A DNA stretch of 53,952 bases from an uncultured bacterium (GCA_905480285.1 CAJQPT010000033.1:1-53952); one strand, 5' to 3'; positions 23,807-32,791 are shown, numbered from the stretch's first letter. Notes: generated by a model from the sequence alone, not told the origin. A program made the numbers and translations.

Positions 23807-26800
23807 TGGAACCGCTCTACATCGAAGTGGTTGGGTCCAGCGGAGCCCCCGCCGAGCTCCCACGCCAGGGCAAGCTCGTGATCGGCTCGTCCAGCGAGAA
23901 GGCCTCGTTCGTCGTACCTGGCCAGGGCGTCGCGGGTGTCCACTGCGCGATCGGGCGCATCAAGGGAGGAGGCTGGGCCTTGCGCGACCTGGGCTCGGAG
24001 TTCGGCACGCTGCTCAACGGTGCCCCCGTGGAGGCCACGCGCCTGAGCGAGGGCGACGAGATTCTCCTCGGGTCCAAGAAGCTCCGCATCTTCTCGCTCG
24101 CCTCGGCCAAGGGGACGCCTGCCGGAGGCGCTCCCGGCTCCGCAGGCGGCCAACAGGAGCCCGCGCTCGAGGAGCCCGCGCACGAGGAGCTCGCCCTGGA
24201 AGAGGTCGAGGAACTCGTCCTTCCGGAGCCCGCCGCCCCGGCGGCGCCTCCCACAGCTGAGCCTCCCACAGCCGCGCGGACCCGCTCCTCGTCCACGCCC
24301 GCGAAGCCGAGGCCGGCCGCCCAGCCGGGCGCTCCCGCGATCACGGGTTATCAGGTGGACCGCTTGCTCGGACGCGGTGCCATGGGCGACGTCTATCTGA
24401 GCACGCAGGAGAGCCTCGACAGGAGGGTTGCCCTGAAGGTGCTCAAGCCCAAGCTCGCCGGGGACCAGGTCTTCGTCCAGCGCTTCAAGGATGAGGCCCG
24501 CGCCGCCGCCCGCCTCAACCACCCGAACATCGTCACCGTCTTCGACGTGGGCCAGGCAGGAGACCACTACTTCCTGTCCATGGAGTTCATGGCCGGCGGG
24601 TCCATCGAGGCCAGGCTCGAGGAGCTCGGCCCGCTCCCTTGGCGCGAGGCCCTTGACGTCCTCCGGGACTCAGCTGCGGGGCTGGTCTACGCAGAGTCAC
24701 GGGGCATCGTGCACCGGGACATCAAGCCAGAGAATCTGATGCGTAATCAGGACGGGGTCACCAAGATCGCGGACCTGGGGCTGGCGGTGCAGGTGGAGCA
24801 GGAGACCGTGGACTCCAGCGGCGGGAAGATCTTCGGGACGCCGCACTTCATCGCTCCTGAGGTGGCCAAGGGCCAGCCCGCTGACGCGCGCGGCGACCTG
24901 TATGCGCTCGGTGTCACTGCCTACCGCGTCCTCTCCGGCAAGACCCCCTTCGAGGGTCCGACCTCACGGGACATCCTCCGCGCCGCCATGACCGAGGAGC
25001 CCGCCCGGCTCGGGACGCTGGTCCCCGGCCTCCCCGCGCGCCTCGAGGCGACCGTCCATCGACTCCTCGAGAAGGACCCCGACAAGCGTCCGCCCTCCGC
25101 TTCCATCCTCCTGAAGGAGCTGGAGGCCATCCGCTCGGGCGACCTCGGCACGGCCCCGACAGGCGGCCTCACCGCCGGCAAGAGCTCCAAGGGTGGGGTC
25201 ATCGCAGGGGTGGTCGCCGTGGCGGTCGCCGCCGCGGGCTACCTGGTCATCAGCGGCGGGGACGAGCCCGCCCCCGAGCCGGAACCCTTCAAGACCGGCG
25301 GCGCCGCCACGACAGCCAGGGCCGACGAGGAGCAGACCAGCCCTGGCGGCAGTGGCCGTGGCAGCGGCATTGGCACTGGCAGCGGCATTGGCACTGACAG
25401 CGGCAGTGGCACTGACAGTGGCACAGGCCTGGCCGCCCCTCCCTCGGCCGGCGGGTCCGATGCCGCGACGGGTCCGGATCCGGAGGAAGGCGGGGAGAGC
25501 TCCGCGAGCGGCGGAGCGTCCAACGGCGTCACCATCCGTCAGGGCGCCCCCGCTGCTGAAGCCGAGCTGGAGTACCAGGCCGAGCGCGCCACCCTGGCCC
25601 TCAACGAGGAGCTGCTCACCCCCGCAGATCGCGCCGCCCGGCTGCGCCTCCTGGCCGAGCAATTCGCCGGGACCGACGCGGCGGCGCGCGCCTTCGAGGA
25701 GGCCGTGCTCATCGAATCTGGTGCTTCCGCCGCCACCGACGTGGCCCAGGCACGGGCTGCCGGGATCAGCGCGGCGCTGGAAGCCCTGACCGCCGCCGCC
25801 AACTTCGAGGCGAGCCCCTTCCACCCTGGCCAGGCCCTGCGCGCCATGAACCTGATCGTCGCGCCGGCGAATCTGGCCACCGACCCCGAGTTCATGGCTG
25901 CACGCACGGCCCTGGTGGACCGGGCGATGAAGATCGGGCTGACCCGGGGCGAAGCCGCCATGGCCGCCGCCGACAAGGCCGCGGCCCGCGGCGACCTCAG
26001 CGGGACGCGCGCCCCGCTGCGCGATTTTGTCGGCCTCGCGGACCTGCCCACCGCGGAGGAGGCTCCCCTGCTCTTGGGCGTGGGCGCCCCCGCTTCGGTC
26101 AGTGAGCTTGAGGCGCTCGCCGCCGCCGCCAGGGAGCGCCTGAACGACCTCCGGGGAAGCGAGGAGGCGTTCGACGCGATCCGCAAGGCCAAGGAGCGCA
26201 CCGCCGTCGCGGCCTCGCTAGGTGCTGAGCTCGAGTCCGACTTGCGCCAGCTCTCCTTCGCCAGCGCGGGCCAACGGCTTGGCCAGGCCGCCGAGCTCTC
26301 CAGCGATCCCGAGCTCGCCAGTCGACTCCGCGACATGGCCGCGAGCCTTCAGAAGAGCGAGCTCGCCCTGAGCGCGCTCCTCACCGGCTGGGCTGATCCG
26401 GGCTGGCGTCGGCGCGGCGTGATGGATCCGAGGGGAACTGGGAACGTCAGCGTCCTGGGAACCGCTCCCGGCGGGCTCATGCTCGAGGCCGACGGCGCCC
26501 CCGATCGCGTCCCGCTCTCCGCCTGGAGCTCGAATACCAAGGCCCTCGACAACCTGTTCAAGGGGCGACTCGACCGCAGCTGGACCGAGGACGAGGCGGA
26601 GGGTATCGCCACCCTCATGGGCCTCAGCGCCTCACTACAACTGATCGACGCCCTCGACCCGGCGCTGAGCAAGAATGGGCGACGGGTCACCAGAGGCGCC
26701 GCGACCAAGGCGCTGCAGTCCTTCTCCGAGGTCCAGGAGTGGGTGGAGCGGGCACCCGGTAGCGGCTCCTATGCCGCCCGCCAGCGCGGCGCCGCGCGAC

Positions 26801-26934
26801 TCCTGGCTGACGCGATCCTCGCCCGACAGGATGGAGACTGGAGCCTCTGCACCTCCCTCCTGGGGCGCCTCGTCAATGAGAACCGGGACACCTGGGTCGT
26901 CATGCTCCTCTCGGACGGCGGAGCGGAGCAATGA
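23806..26934 (+). CDS. FHA-domain Ser/Thr protein kinase with membrane anchor
   Basis: 1042 residues. An N-terminal FHA-like domain (about 20-97) keeps LGSEFGTLLNG but has lost the usual Ser of SxxH (GVAGVH). An acidic Pro-rich linker follows. The Hanks-type kinase domain (about 180-440) shows GRGAMGDVYLS, catalytic Lys211, HRDIKPEN (303-310), DLG at 323-325 in place of DFG, GTPHFIAPE and DARGDLYALGV. One membrane helix (about 464-485, VIAGVVAVAVAAAGYLVI) separates kinase from an external part of some 550 residues that starts with a Gly/Ser/Thr repeat and continues with Ala-rich helices of unknown function. It is inferred to sense something outside the membrane. Its last four bases overlap the next gene (ATGA). 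Confidence 0.93.
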   Translation: MEPLYIEVVGSSGAPAELPRQGKLVIGSSSEKASFVVPGQGVAGVHCAIGRIKGGGWALRDLGSEFGTLLNGAPVEATRLSEGDEILLGSKKLRIFSLASAKGTPAGGAPGSAGGQQEPALEEPAHEELALEEVEELVLPEPAAPAAPPTAEPPTAARTRSSSTPAKPRPAAQPGAPAITGYQVDRLLGRGAMGDVYLSTQESLDRRVALKVLKPKLAGDQVFVQRFKDEARAAARLNHPNIVTVFDVGQAGDHYFLSMEFMAGGSIEARLEELGPLPWREALDVLRDSAAGLVYAESRGIVHRDIKPENLMRNQDGVTKIADLGLAVQVEQETVDSSGGKIFGTPHFIAPEVAKGQPADARGDLYALGVTAYRVLSGKTPFEGPTSRDILRAAMTEEPARLGTLVPGLPARLEATVHRLLEKDPDKRPPSASILLKELEAIRSGDLGTAPTGGLTAGKSSKGGVIAGVVAVAVAAAGYLVISGGDEPAPEPEPFKTGGAATTARADEEQTSPGGSGRGSGIGTGSGIGTDSGSGTDSGTGLAAPPSAGGSDAATGPDPEEGGESSASGGASNGVTIRQGAPAAEAELEYQAERATLALNEELLTPADRAARLRLLAEQFAGTDAAARAFEEAVLIESGASAATDVAQARAAGISAALEALTAAANFEASPFHPGQALRAMNLIVAPANLATDPEFMAARTALVDRAMKIGLTRGEAAMAAADKAAARGDLSGTRAPLRDFVGLADLPTAEEAPLLLGVGAPASVSELEALAAAARERLNDLRGSEEAFDAIRKAKERTAVAASLGAELESDLRQLSFASAGQRLGQAAELSSDPELASRLRDMAASLQKSELALSALLTGWADPGWRRRGVMDPRGTGNVSVLGTAPGGLMLEADGAPDRVPLSAWSSNTKALDNLFKGRLDRSWTEDEAEGIATLMGLSASLQLIDALDPALSKNGRRVTRGAATKALQSFSEVQEWVERAPGSGSYAARQRGAARLLADAILARQDGDWSLCTSLLGRLVNENRDTWVVMLLSDGGAEQ
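25360..25413 (+). repeat. In-frame 18-bp minisatellite (GSGIGT type)
   Basis: Three 18-base units (25360-25377, 25378-25395 identical; 25396-25413 diverged) encode GSGIGT, GSGIGT, DSGSGT just outside the kinase membrane helix, probably a flexible linker. Confidence 0.9.
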
Positions 26935-27824
26935 GCTCGAACGAAGACCTTCGCGCGGACTGGAATCCGCTGGACCGGTCGGTGGCGCGGGCCGCGGACG
27001 CGCTCCGTGACTCCGAGGTCGGCTCCCCCGACGCTCTCCTGCTGCTCGCCACCGGACCCGGCGACCTCCCCGCCAGGATGACCGACTCCGTGGTGGTCCC
27101 CCTGCGCGAGGTCCCCGGCGTCCCGGCGGCCTGGCACGGAGTGACCCTCCGCGCAGGCCGCCTCGGCGTAGCTTTGGTCTGGCTCATCGAGGACGACGCG
27201 GACCTCGAGCACGGCCCTGAACCGGACTGGAACCGCGCGTTCCCCGTCTGGCTCGCCGGCGCCGCAGGTGCCCGGCTGATGATCCACACCTCCGCCGGGA
27301 CCGCGCTCGGCTCCACGAGCCCGGACGGCGCGACCCTCGTCGCCGGAGACGTCGTCCGCCTCGTCGACCATCTCAACCTCTCCGGGCGTTCCCCCCTCCG
27401 GGGGCTCGGAGAGAGTCGACTCGGTCCGCTCTTTCCCGACCAGACGCGCGTCCACGATGAGCGGCTTGGCGAGCTGGCGTGGGACGCCGCGAAGCGCCGC
27501 GGCCTCGACCTGACCAACGGGATCGCGGCCTGCACCTCGGGCCCCGCCCTCTGCACCCCGGCGGAGCTGGCCTGGCACAAGACCGCAGGCTGCGACGTGT
27601 CGGTGCAGCGTCTCGGCGACCCGTTGATCGCCGCCGCCCATGCGGGGATGGCGTGCCTCGCCCTCGTGGCCATCACGGACGTCGCCGGCGAGGACGACCT
27701 CGACGTCGCGGCCATCGTGGCCCGCGCCGAACACACGGCCCCCGTGCTCGATCAGCTGGTGGACGACGTCGCCCGACAGGTCGGCCCCATCGCCCGAGAG
27801 CGCGCTGCAGAGGTGGAGGCGTGA
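26931..27824 (+). CDS. Purine nucleoside phosphorylase-like protein with altered active site
   Basis: 297 residues. The order of blocks follows trimeric purine nucleoside phosphorylase: LLLATGPGDLPARM, LMIHTSAGTALGS, AGDVVRLVDHLNLSGRSPLRG, TSGPALCTPAELAWHKTAGCDVSV, DPLIAAAHAGMACLALVAITD. Key positions have changed: the phosphate-loop GSGLG is GPGD (42-45), the GRxHxYEG block is replaced by IEDDADLEHG, the purine-contacting Glu of GPS(Y/F)ET is Cys208, the MSTVPE block is QRLGD and the Asn of ITN is Asp250. So fold similarity is clear but ordinary phosphorolysis is doubtful. It overlaps the kinase by four bases and purN by four bases (GTGA), so production is tightly coupled to both. Confidence 0.78.
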   Translation: MSSNEDLRADWNPLDRSVARAADALRDSEVGSPDALLLLATGPGDLPARMTDSVVVPLREVPGVPAAWHGVTLRAGRLGVALVWLIEDDADLEHGPEPDWNRAFPVWLAGAAGARLMIHTSAGTALGSTSPDGATLVAGDVVRLVDHLNLSGRSPLRGLGESRLGPLFPDQTRVHDERLGELAWDAAKRRGLDLTNGIAACTSGPALCTPAELAWHKTAGCDVSVQRLGDPLIAAAHAGMACLALVAITDVAGEDDLDVAAIVARAEHTAPVLDQLVDDVARQVGPIARERAAEVEA

Positions 27825-28405
27825 GCCACCGCCTGGCTGTCCTGGTGTCCGGCACCGGACGGCACCTGGAGAACCTGGCGACGCTATCGACGGATCCAGC
27901 CGCCGACTTCGACGCCGAGATCGGTCTTGTGATTTCGAACCGCCCTGGCGTCGGCGCCCTGGATCGAGCCGCGCGCTTCGGTCTCCGAGCCGAGGTGCTG
28001 CAAGGGGTCGAGGGGGAGTCGGACGAGGCCTACGGGCGACGCGTCTTTGACCTGATCCGAGCGGCCGATGCGGACACCGTGATCCTCGCGGGCTTTCTCA
28101 AGAAGCTGTGGATCCCGGAGGACTTTGCGGGGCGCGTGATCAACATCCACCCATCGCTCCTGCCCGCCTTTGGTGGCAAGGGCTGCTACGGGGCGCGGGT
28201 CCACCGCGCGGTGCTCGCACGCGGATGTCAGGTGACGGGCTGCACGGTTCACCTCGTGGATGAGGTCTATGACAACGGGCCGATCCTGCTCCAGCGCTGG
28301 TGTGCGGTGCACCCCGAGGACACCCCCGAAGCGCTGGCTGCCCGGGTCTTCGAGGAGGAGCTACTCGCTCTCCCCGAGGCCCTGCGCCGCTTCTGGCGCC
28401 GCTGA
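27821..28405 (+). CDS. purN: Phosphoribosylglycinamide formyltransferase
   Basis: 194 residues from GTG 27821, which overlaps the preceding stop as GTGA; longer in-frame readings lie inside the upstream gene. PurN transfers a formyl group from 10-formyl-tetrahydrofolate to GAR in purine synthesis. LVSGTGRHLENL matches the substrate-binding start. ILAGFLKKLW, RVINIHPSLLPAFGGKG (Asn and His of the catalytic triad), YGARVHRAVLARG, TGCTVHLVDEVYDNGPILLQ (catalytic Asp) and EEELLALPEALRRF follow. It is the last gene of the operon, and its 3' end overlaps the convergent mrfB gene by 45 bases. Confidence 0.96.
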   Translation: MSHRLAVLVSGTGRHLENLATLSTDPAADFDAEIGLVISNRPGVGALDRAARFGLRAEVLQGVEGESDEAYGRRVFDLIRAADADTVILAGFLKKLWIPEDFAGRVINIHPSLLPAFGGKGCYGARVHRAVLARGCQVTGCTVHLVDEVYDNGPILLQRWCAVHPEDTPEALAARVFEEELLALPEALRRFWRR

Positions 28406-29902
28406 GGCCGCCCGCCGCGACGCGAGCCGCCGGGCTCGGTCCCGCAGGCGCTCCTGCTGCCGTGCGGTCAGCCCGAGCCGCACCCCCGCCTCCAAGGCTC
28501 GCTCCGCGAGGCGGTGAGCGCTGGCCAGATCACCGACCTGGCGCTCCAGGAGCATGGACCCGCCCGTGAACAGCTCCACCGCGTGGCGGTCCTCGGCGCC
28601 CTCCTCCAGAGCGACCCTGTAGGCGGCGCGGGCCGCCTCGACCCTCCCCGCGCGGCGGTGCAGGTGCGCCTGACGGACCTGGAGCCGACGACGGGGCTCG
28701 CCCGCCGCGCCGCGGGCGAAGGCCGCCTCGATCCAGCGCAACTCCTCGGACTCGTCGGCCGCGGTCTCCGCCAGCGCCACCGCCCGCTGAGAGGGTGCGC
28801 CCGCCAGCGGCTCGCCGTCCAGGCGCGTCTCTTCCTCGGCTCGGCCGAGGTACGCGGCCAAGGCGGCGAGGGAGAGCACGTCATGGTGGTTGTGCTCGAA
28901 GACCCCCTCCAGCCGGTGGGGCCGCTCGGCCAGGAAGTCGAACCAAGCGGCAGGAGCCAGGCTCCCCGGCAGGTCATCCACCCGGTGGAAGCCGAGGAGC
29001 TCCCGCTCCATGGTCTGGAGCCGACCGTCGGGGAGCGTGCCCTGGGTCAAGCGCCGGAGCGGATGGTAGAGGTCAAGGTGCGCCAGGCCGTCGAAGGGGG
29101 CTGTCACTCCGGCGATGCGCATCTTGTCCTCGAGGCGATGACGATCGAAGGACTTGCCGAAGAACGAGACCATCCCGGGGGCGGCGCGCAGCCGCTCGGC
29201 CACCGCGGCGAGCATGGCCCGCTCCTCCCCCGGCTCCCTGAGGAACCCCTGCCAGCTCACGAACTCATCCCCCTCGAACCAGCCGAGGCCCACCATGTAG
29301 ACATACACACCGGCCCCCCCCGAGAGCCCGCTGGTCTCGGTGTCCAGGTAGACCGCCTCTCGCAGCGGCATCTGCACCAGCGCCGCGTCGCGTGCCAGCC
29401 GCGCGATGGTGGCCGTCCCGGCCCCGTCCACCTCATCGAGGCGCCAGTCGCCGTGCTGCCAGCGACCGACGTCCACGCGAGTCTCCCGCGCCGCGAAGCT
29501 CCCCTCGGCTCGCCGCACCTCCTCGAGCCCGGAGGGAGGTGCCGAGCTCGCCTCCCGCAGCCCATCTGCCCCGCCCTCGGGGGCGGCGCCTCGGGAGCCT
29601 GGCCCGCTGCCCGGCACGCGACGAGCGCCGGGTGTGCGCCCCCCCAGGCGCGCCTTCAGACTCGCGGGCATCGCGGCCGCAGCACCCGAGGCCCCGGGGA
29701 CTGGAGCCCCGGGGGTTGGAGCCCCTGCGCTCGGCAACCCCGCTGTCAGAGCCCCGACGTCCCGATCGCCTGCGCTGGGGTCCTCTGCGCTGGGGTCCTC
29801 TGCGCTGGGAACCACAGCCGCGGTCTTCCCAGACGCGTCCGAGCGCAGGCGGTCCCCCTCACGCCGTAGCCGGGCGAGCTTGGAACGAAAGCCGTCCTTC
29901 AT
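28361..29902 (-). CDS. mrfB: MrfB/YprB-like RNase H-fold exonuclease with TPR-like tail
   Basis: 513 residues. Residues 1-140 are a low-complexity Ala/Pro/Gly-rich segment with an EDPSA repeat. The RNase H-like exonuclease domain (about 175-350) has AVYLDTETSGLSGG (Asp187 and Glu189), YMVGLGWFEGD, MVSFFGKSFDRHRLEDKM (Asp253), LDLYHPLRRL, LQTMERELLGFHRVDDLPG and FEHNHHDVLSLAAL (Asp341), the YprB_RNaseH_like set. The C-terminus (about 375-500) is helical and TPR-like. In Bacillus subtilis, MrfB is the metal-dependent exonuclease that acts with MrfA in mitomycin repair. Here it starts 8 bases after mrfA, supporting the same pairing. Confidence 0.85.
   Translation of the reverse strand: MKDGFRSKLARLRREGDRLRSDASGKTAAVVPSAEDPSAEDPSAGDRDVGALTAGLPSAGAPTPGAPVPGASGAAAAMPASLKARLGGRTPGARRVPGSGPGSRGAAPEGGADGLREASSAPPSGLEEVRRAEGSFAARETRVDVGRWQHGDWRLDEVDGAGTATIARLARDAALVQMPLREAVYLDTETSGLSGGAGVYVYMVGLGWFEGDEFVSWQGFLREPGEERAMLAAVAERLRAAPGMVSFFGKSFDRHRLEDKMRIAGVTAPFDGLAHLDLYHPLRRLTQGTLPDGRLQTMERELLGFHRVDDLPGSLAPAAWFDFLAERPHRLEGVFEHNHHDVLSLAALAAYLGRAEEETRLDGEPLAGAPSQRAVALAETAADESEELRWIEAAFARGAAGEPRRRLQVRQAHLHRRAGRVEAARAAYRVALEEGAEDRHAVELFTGGSMLLERQVGDLASAHRLAERALEAGVRLGLTARQQERLRDRARRLASRRAASAAPEAAQGLGESE
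29771..29815 (-). repeat. In-frame 15-bp minisatellite (EDPSA type)
   Basis: Two identical 15-base units (29771-29785, 29786-29800) and a diverged third (29801-29815). Read on the minus strand they encode EDPSA repeats in the N-terminal linker of the exonuclease. Confidence 0.9.
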
Positions 29903-29910
29903 CTGCGCGC

Positions 29911-32592
29911 TCAGAGCCCCTCCGTGGCCGCGCCGCGGGGCAGCGGACCGAAGTCCGCGGGCTCCTCCTCAGCGGGGGCCTCAAGGTCTCCGACGTCCGC
30001 CACCGTGGGCGACGGCCCACCCGCCAGGTGCTTCAGAAGCCGCTCCACGGTCTCCTTGCCCAGGGGCCCGACCTCCGCAGTTGGCCCCACGCAGGCGGGG
30101 CACCCCGCCGGGCACGAGCAGCGGGTCACGACGTCCAGCGCCGCACCGAGGAGATCCCGATGCGCGTTGAAGAGCAGCTCCCCGAGCCCGACGCCACCCT
30201 GGACCTTGTCGTAGAGGAACAGCGTCGGCCTGCTGAAGTGTGGCGACTTCACGTGGCTGGAGAGGCCAAGGTCAGAGGGCTGGCAACGGATGAACAGGGG
30301 CGCGACCCGCCGCAGCAGCTCCCCGAGCGCCCGCCACGCGGCCCCGCGGTTCCCGCCAGCCAACCCGAGCTCGTCCGCCGTTGGCTCGGAGAGCGTCATG
30401 ACGAAGGCCTCGGTGTCGAGCTCCTCGGGGGGCAGGTGGATATCCCCGGCCCCCACGTTCTCGCGGGTATAGAAGCGGATCTTCTTGTACAGGGTCGCCA
30501 CCGTGGTCACGTGCACCTCTCCACGCCAGCCCGAGTAATCCTCGCCCTCACGGGGTCCCTCAGGGGGAACCGGCGACTCCACGCGCGCCACCGCACGGTC
30601 CCGGCGTGAGCGCTCCTCGAGGCGCAGCACGCGCACCTCGGTGTCCGTCTGCGCGTCCGTGTAGTAGTCCGACTCCACCTCCCGCACGTAGGCGCGTCGA
30701 TTCTTGTAGTCGAAGCGCTCCACCCGCCATGTGACCCCCTGGACCTGGTAGATGGCGCCCTCGTGCACGGTGGTGATGGAGGACTCCCGATCCGTCTCGC
30801 CGATGGCGCGCTCGGTGCCCTGCTCGAGGATGAGCACGTTGTCGATGTCCCCGCCCGCGAGGGACACATCCTGAGCGGGGTAGGCGTCGGCCATCCAGAA
30901 CCAGGTCTCCCCCCTGCGGTGCAGGAAGCCAGATTCATCGGCGAGGTAGTCCAGGATCTCGGGAACGTGCGGCGCGAGCTCGAACTCGGCTTCGTTCTCC
31001 AGCACCTCGGCGCCATCCTCGCCAGCCCGGTCTTCAGTAGCCCCAAAGTCAGCAGCCCCATCGTCAGCAGCTCTGTCCTCAGCAGCTCTGTCCCCAGCAG
31101 CTCTGTCCTCGGCACCCCGGTCCTCGGCAATCTCGGCCGCCGCCCGGAAGGGCAGCTCGAAGGCCGCGCACTTCACGTGCTCGCTGAGCAGCACGAGGTT
31201 GTTCGGATCGACGCCCAGGCGCTCCCGCGGCGCCTCGAACAGGAACTCGGGGTGGTGGACGAGGAACTGGTCCACCGGCTCGCTGCGGGCGATCTGAATC
31301 ACCAGGCTCGGCTTCCCGCGGCGGCCGACCCGCCCCGCCCGCTGCCAGAAGCTCGCCTGGCTCCCCGGGTAGCCCACCAGAACGGCGACGTCCAGGGCCC
31401 CGATATCCACGCCCAGCTCGAGGGCGTTGGTGGACACGACGACCTTGACCTTGCCCTCCTTCAGGCCGGACTCGATCTCCCGCCGCATGTCCGGCAGGTA
31501 CCCGCCCCGATAGCCGCGGATCTCGCTCGGCTTGAGCCCCAGCTGCTTCGCGGTCTCCTTCAGGTACCGGGTCAGCACCTCGACCGCCGTGCGGCGACCG
31601 CAGAAGAAGATGGTCTGGTGCCCGGGCCCCACCACCTCCCGAGCCAGCTCCCTGGCCTCCTCGAGGGCGTTGGCGCGGAGCCCCGCCACCGGGTTCACGA
31701 CGGGCGGCTCGTAGACGCCAAAGATGCGCTTGCCGGCGGGTGATGCGTCCTCATCCACCACCGTCACGGGCCGTCCGAACAGGCGCTCGGCGTGCCCCTT
31801 GGGGTCCGCCACCGTGGCCGATGAGGCGAGGAACCTCGGGTTCGCGCCGTAATGCCGGGCGATGCGCATCAGGCGTCGGAGCACGTTGGCCACGCTGGAG
31901 CCGAAGACCCCGGAGAGCGTGTGGACCTCGTCCACCACGACGTACCGGAGGTCGCGGAAGAGCTCCGCCCACTTGGCGTGGTTGGGCAGGATGCCCTGGT
32001 GGAGCATGTAGGGGTTGGTGAGCACCATGTGCCCGCGGTCCCTGAGGGTGCGCCGAACGCTCGGCGGCGTATCGCCATCGTAGGTGAACGCGTGCCAGTC
32101 CCTCGCGCCGGTGGCGTCCCCGTGGCGGGAGACGAACTCCTCCACCAGCCCCGTGAGGCCCACGGTCTGATCCTGAGAGAGGGCCTTGGTCGGGTAGAGG
32201 AACAGCGCTCGGGAGGCGCCGTCGGATTCGAGCAGCGACTGCAGGACCGGGGCGGTGTAGCACACGGTCTTGCCGCTGGCCGTCGGCGTCGCCACCAGCA
32301 CGTCCTCGCCCCGCAGCGCGGCCTCGATGGCGGCCGACTGATGGGCGTAGGGCTCCTCGATCCCACGCGCCTTGAAGACCTCCACGAGTCGCTCGTCGAG
32401 GGCCTCGGGCCAGGGGGAGGTCCGACCAGGCCTCGCGGCGGCCTCGCGCCAGTGCACGATGCGTCCCTTCCAGGGCGGCTCGGTCCCGAGGCGATGCGCG
32501 ATGGCCTCGACGCCCTGGGCCCTGCGGGCCCGCCGCTCGCCGCCGGACCGGACCGACGCGCTCCCCTCCCTCTCATGGCTGCTCCCCATCAT
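29911..32592 (-). CDS. mrfA: MrfA/YprA-like DEAD/DEAH-box helicase with DUF1998
   Basis: 893 residues. Superfamily 2 motifs in order: AHQSAAIEAALRGEDVLVATPTASGKT (Q-like motif and Walker A), YPTKALSQDQ (Ia), TNPYMLHQGILPNH, VVVDEVHTLSGVFGS (DEVH), FLASSATVADP (SAT motif), then in the second RecA domain VVVSTNALELGVDIGALD and WQRAGRVGRRGKPS. The C-terminal DUF1998 has the cysteine cluster CSCPAGCPACVGP that binds a metal in MrfA. Between the two halves lies an acidic insertion of AEDRA repeats. MrfA in B. subtilis removes mitomycin adducts and crosslinks together with MrfB; the same adjacent pair here implies DNA repair. A -10-like box lies 9 bases before the start. Confidence 0.93.
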   Translation of the reverse strand: MMGSSHEREGSASVRSGGERRARRAQGVEAIAHRLGTEPPWKGRIVHWREAAARPGRTSPWPEALDERLVEVFKARGIEEPYAHQSAAIEAALRGEDVLVATPTASGKTVCYTAPVLQSLLESDGASRALFLYPTKALSQDQTVGLTGLVEEFVSRHGDATGARDWHAFTYDGDTPPSVRRTLRDRGHMVLTNPYMLHQGILPNHAKWAELFRDLRYVVVDEVHTLSGVFGSSVANVLRRLMRIARHYGANPRFLASSATVADPKGHAERLFGRPVTVVDEDASPAGKRIFGVYEPPVVNPVAGLRANALEEARELAREVVGPGHQTIFFCGRRTAVEVLTRYLKETAKQLGLKPSEIRGYRGGYLPDMRREIESGLKEGKVKVVVSTNALELGVDIGALDVAVLVGYPGSQASFWQRAGRVGRRGKPSLVIQIARSEPVDQFLVHHPEFLFEAPRERLGVDPNNLVLLSEHVKCAAFELPFRAAAEIAEDRGAEDRAAGDRAAEDRAADDGAADFGATEDRAGEDGAEVLENEAEFELAPHVPEILDYLADESGFLHRRGETWFWMADAYPAQDVSLAGGDIDNVLILEQGTERAIGETDRESSITTVHEGAIYQVQGVTWRVERFDYKNRRAYVREVESDYYTDAQTDTEVRVLRLEERSRRDRAVARVESPVPPEGPREGEDYSGWRGEVHVTTVATLYKKIRFYTRENVGAGDIHLPPEELDTEAFVMTLSEPTADELGLAGGNRGAAWRALGELLRRVAPLFIRCQPSDLGLSSHVKSPHFSRPTLFLYDKVQGGVGLGELLFNAHRDLLGAALDVVTRCSCPAGCPACVGPTAEVGPLGKETVERLLKHLAGGPSPTVADVGDLEAPAEEEPADFGPLPRGAATEGL
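31021..31125 (-). repeat. In-frame 15-bp minisatellite in mrfA (AEDRA type)
   Basis: Seven 15-base units in a row; the three central ones (31066-31080, 31081-31095, 31096-31110) are nearly identical and the outer ones are diverged. Read on the minus strand they encode an acidic AEDRA-type linker between the helicase core and DUF1998 region. Confidence 0.92.
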
Positions 32593-32601
32593 GTTAGGGA
32601 T

Positions 32602-32610
32602 ATGGTAGGG
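32602..32610 (-). promoter_or_regulatory. Putative -10 element CCCTACCAT, leaderless-type
   Basis: On the minus strand TACCAT (32607-32602) ends 9 bases before the mrfA ATG at 32592, within an AT-rich stretch that also contains TATCCC. No Shine-Dalgarno sequence is present. Confidence 0.45.
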
Positions 32611-32791
32611 AGGCCGGTCGCTACAGGGAAGGACCTGGGCCGCGATCTCGCCCGGAGCCGCTCGCCCTCACTCCTCCGGCGGCCCCACAGGGCTGCCCGC
32701 CTGCCGCTCCGCCGCTCTTTCTCCCAGCCCGTCCGTCGCCGGGCCCACCAGCCGCTGGACCCAACGATCGGCCACCCGGCCAGGCAGCCGG

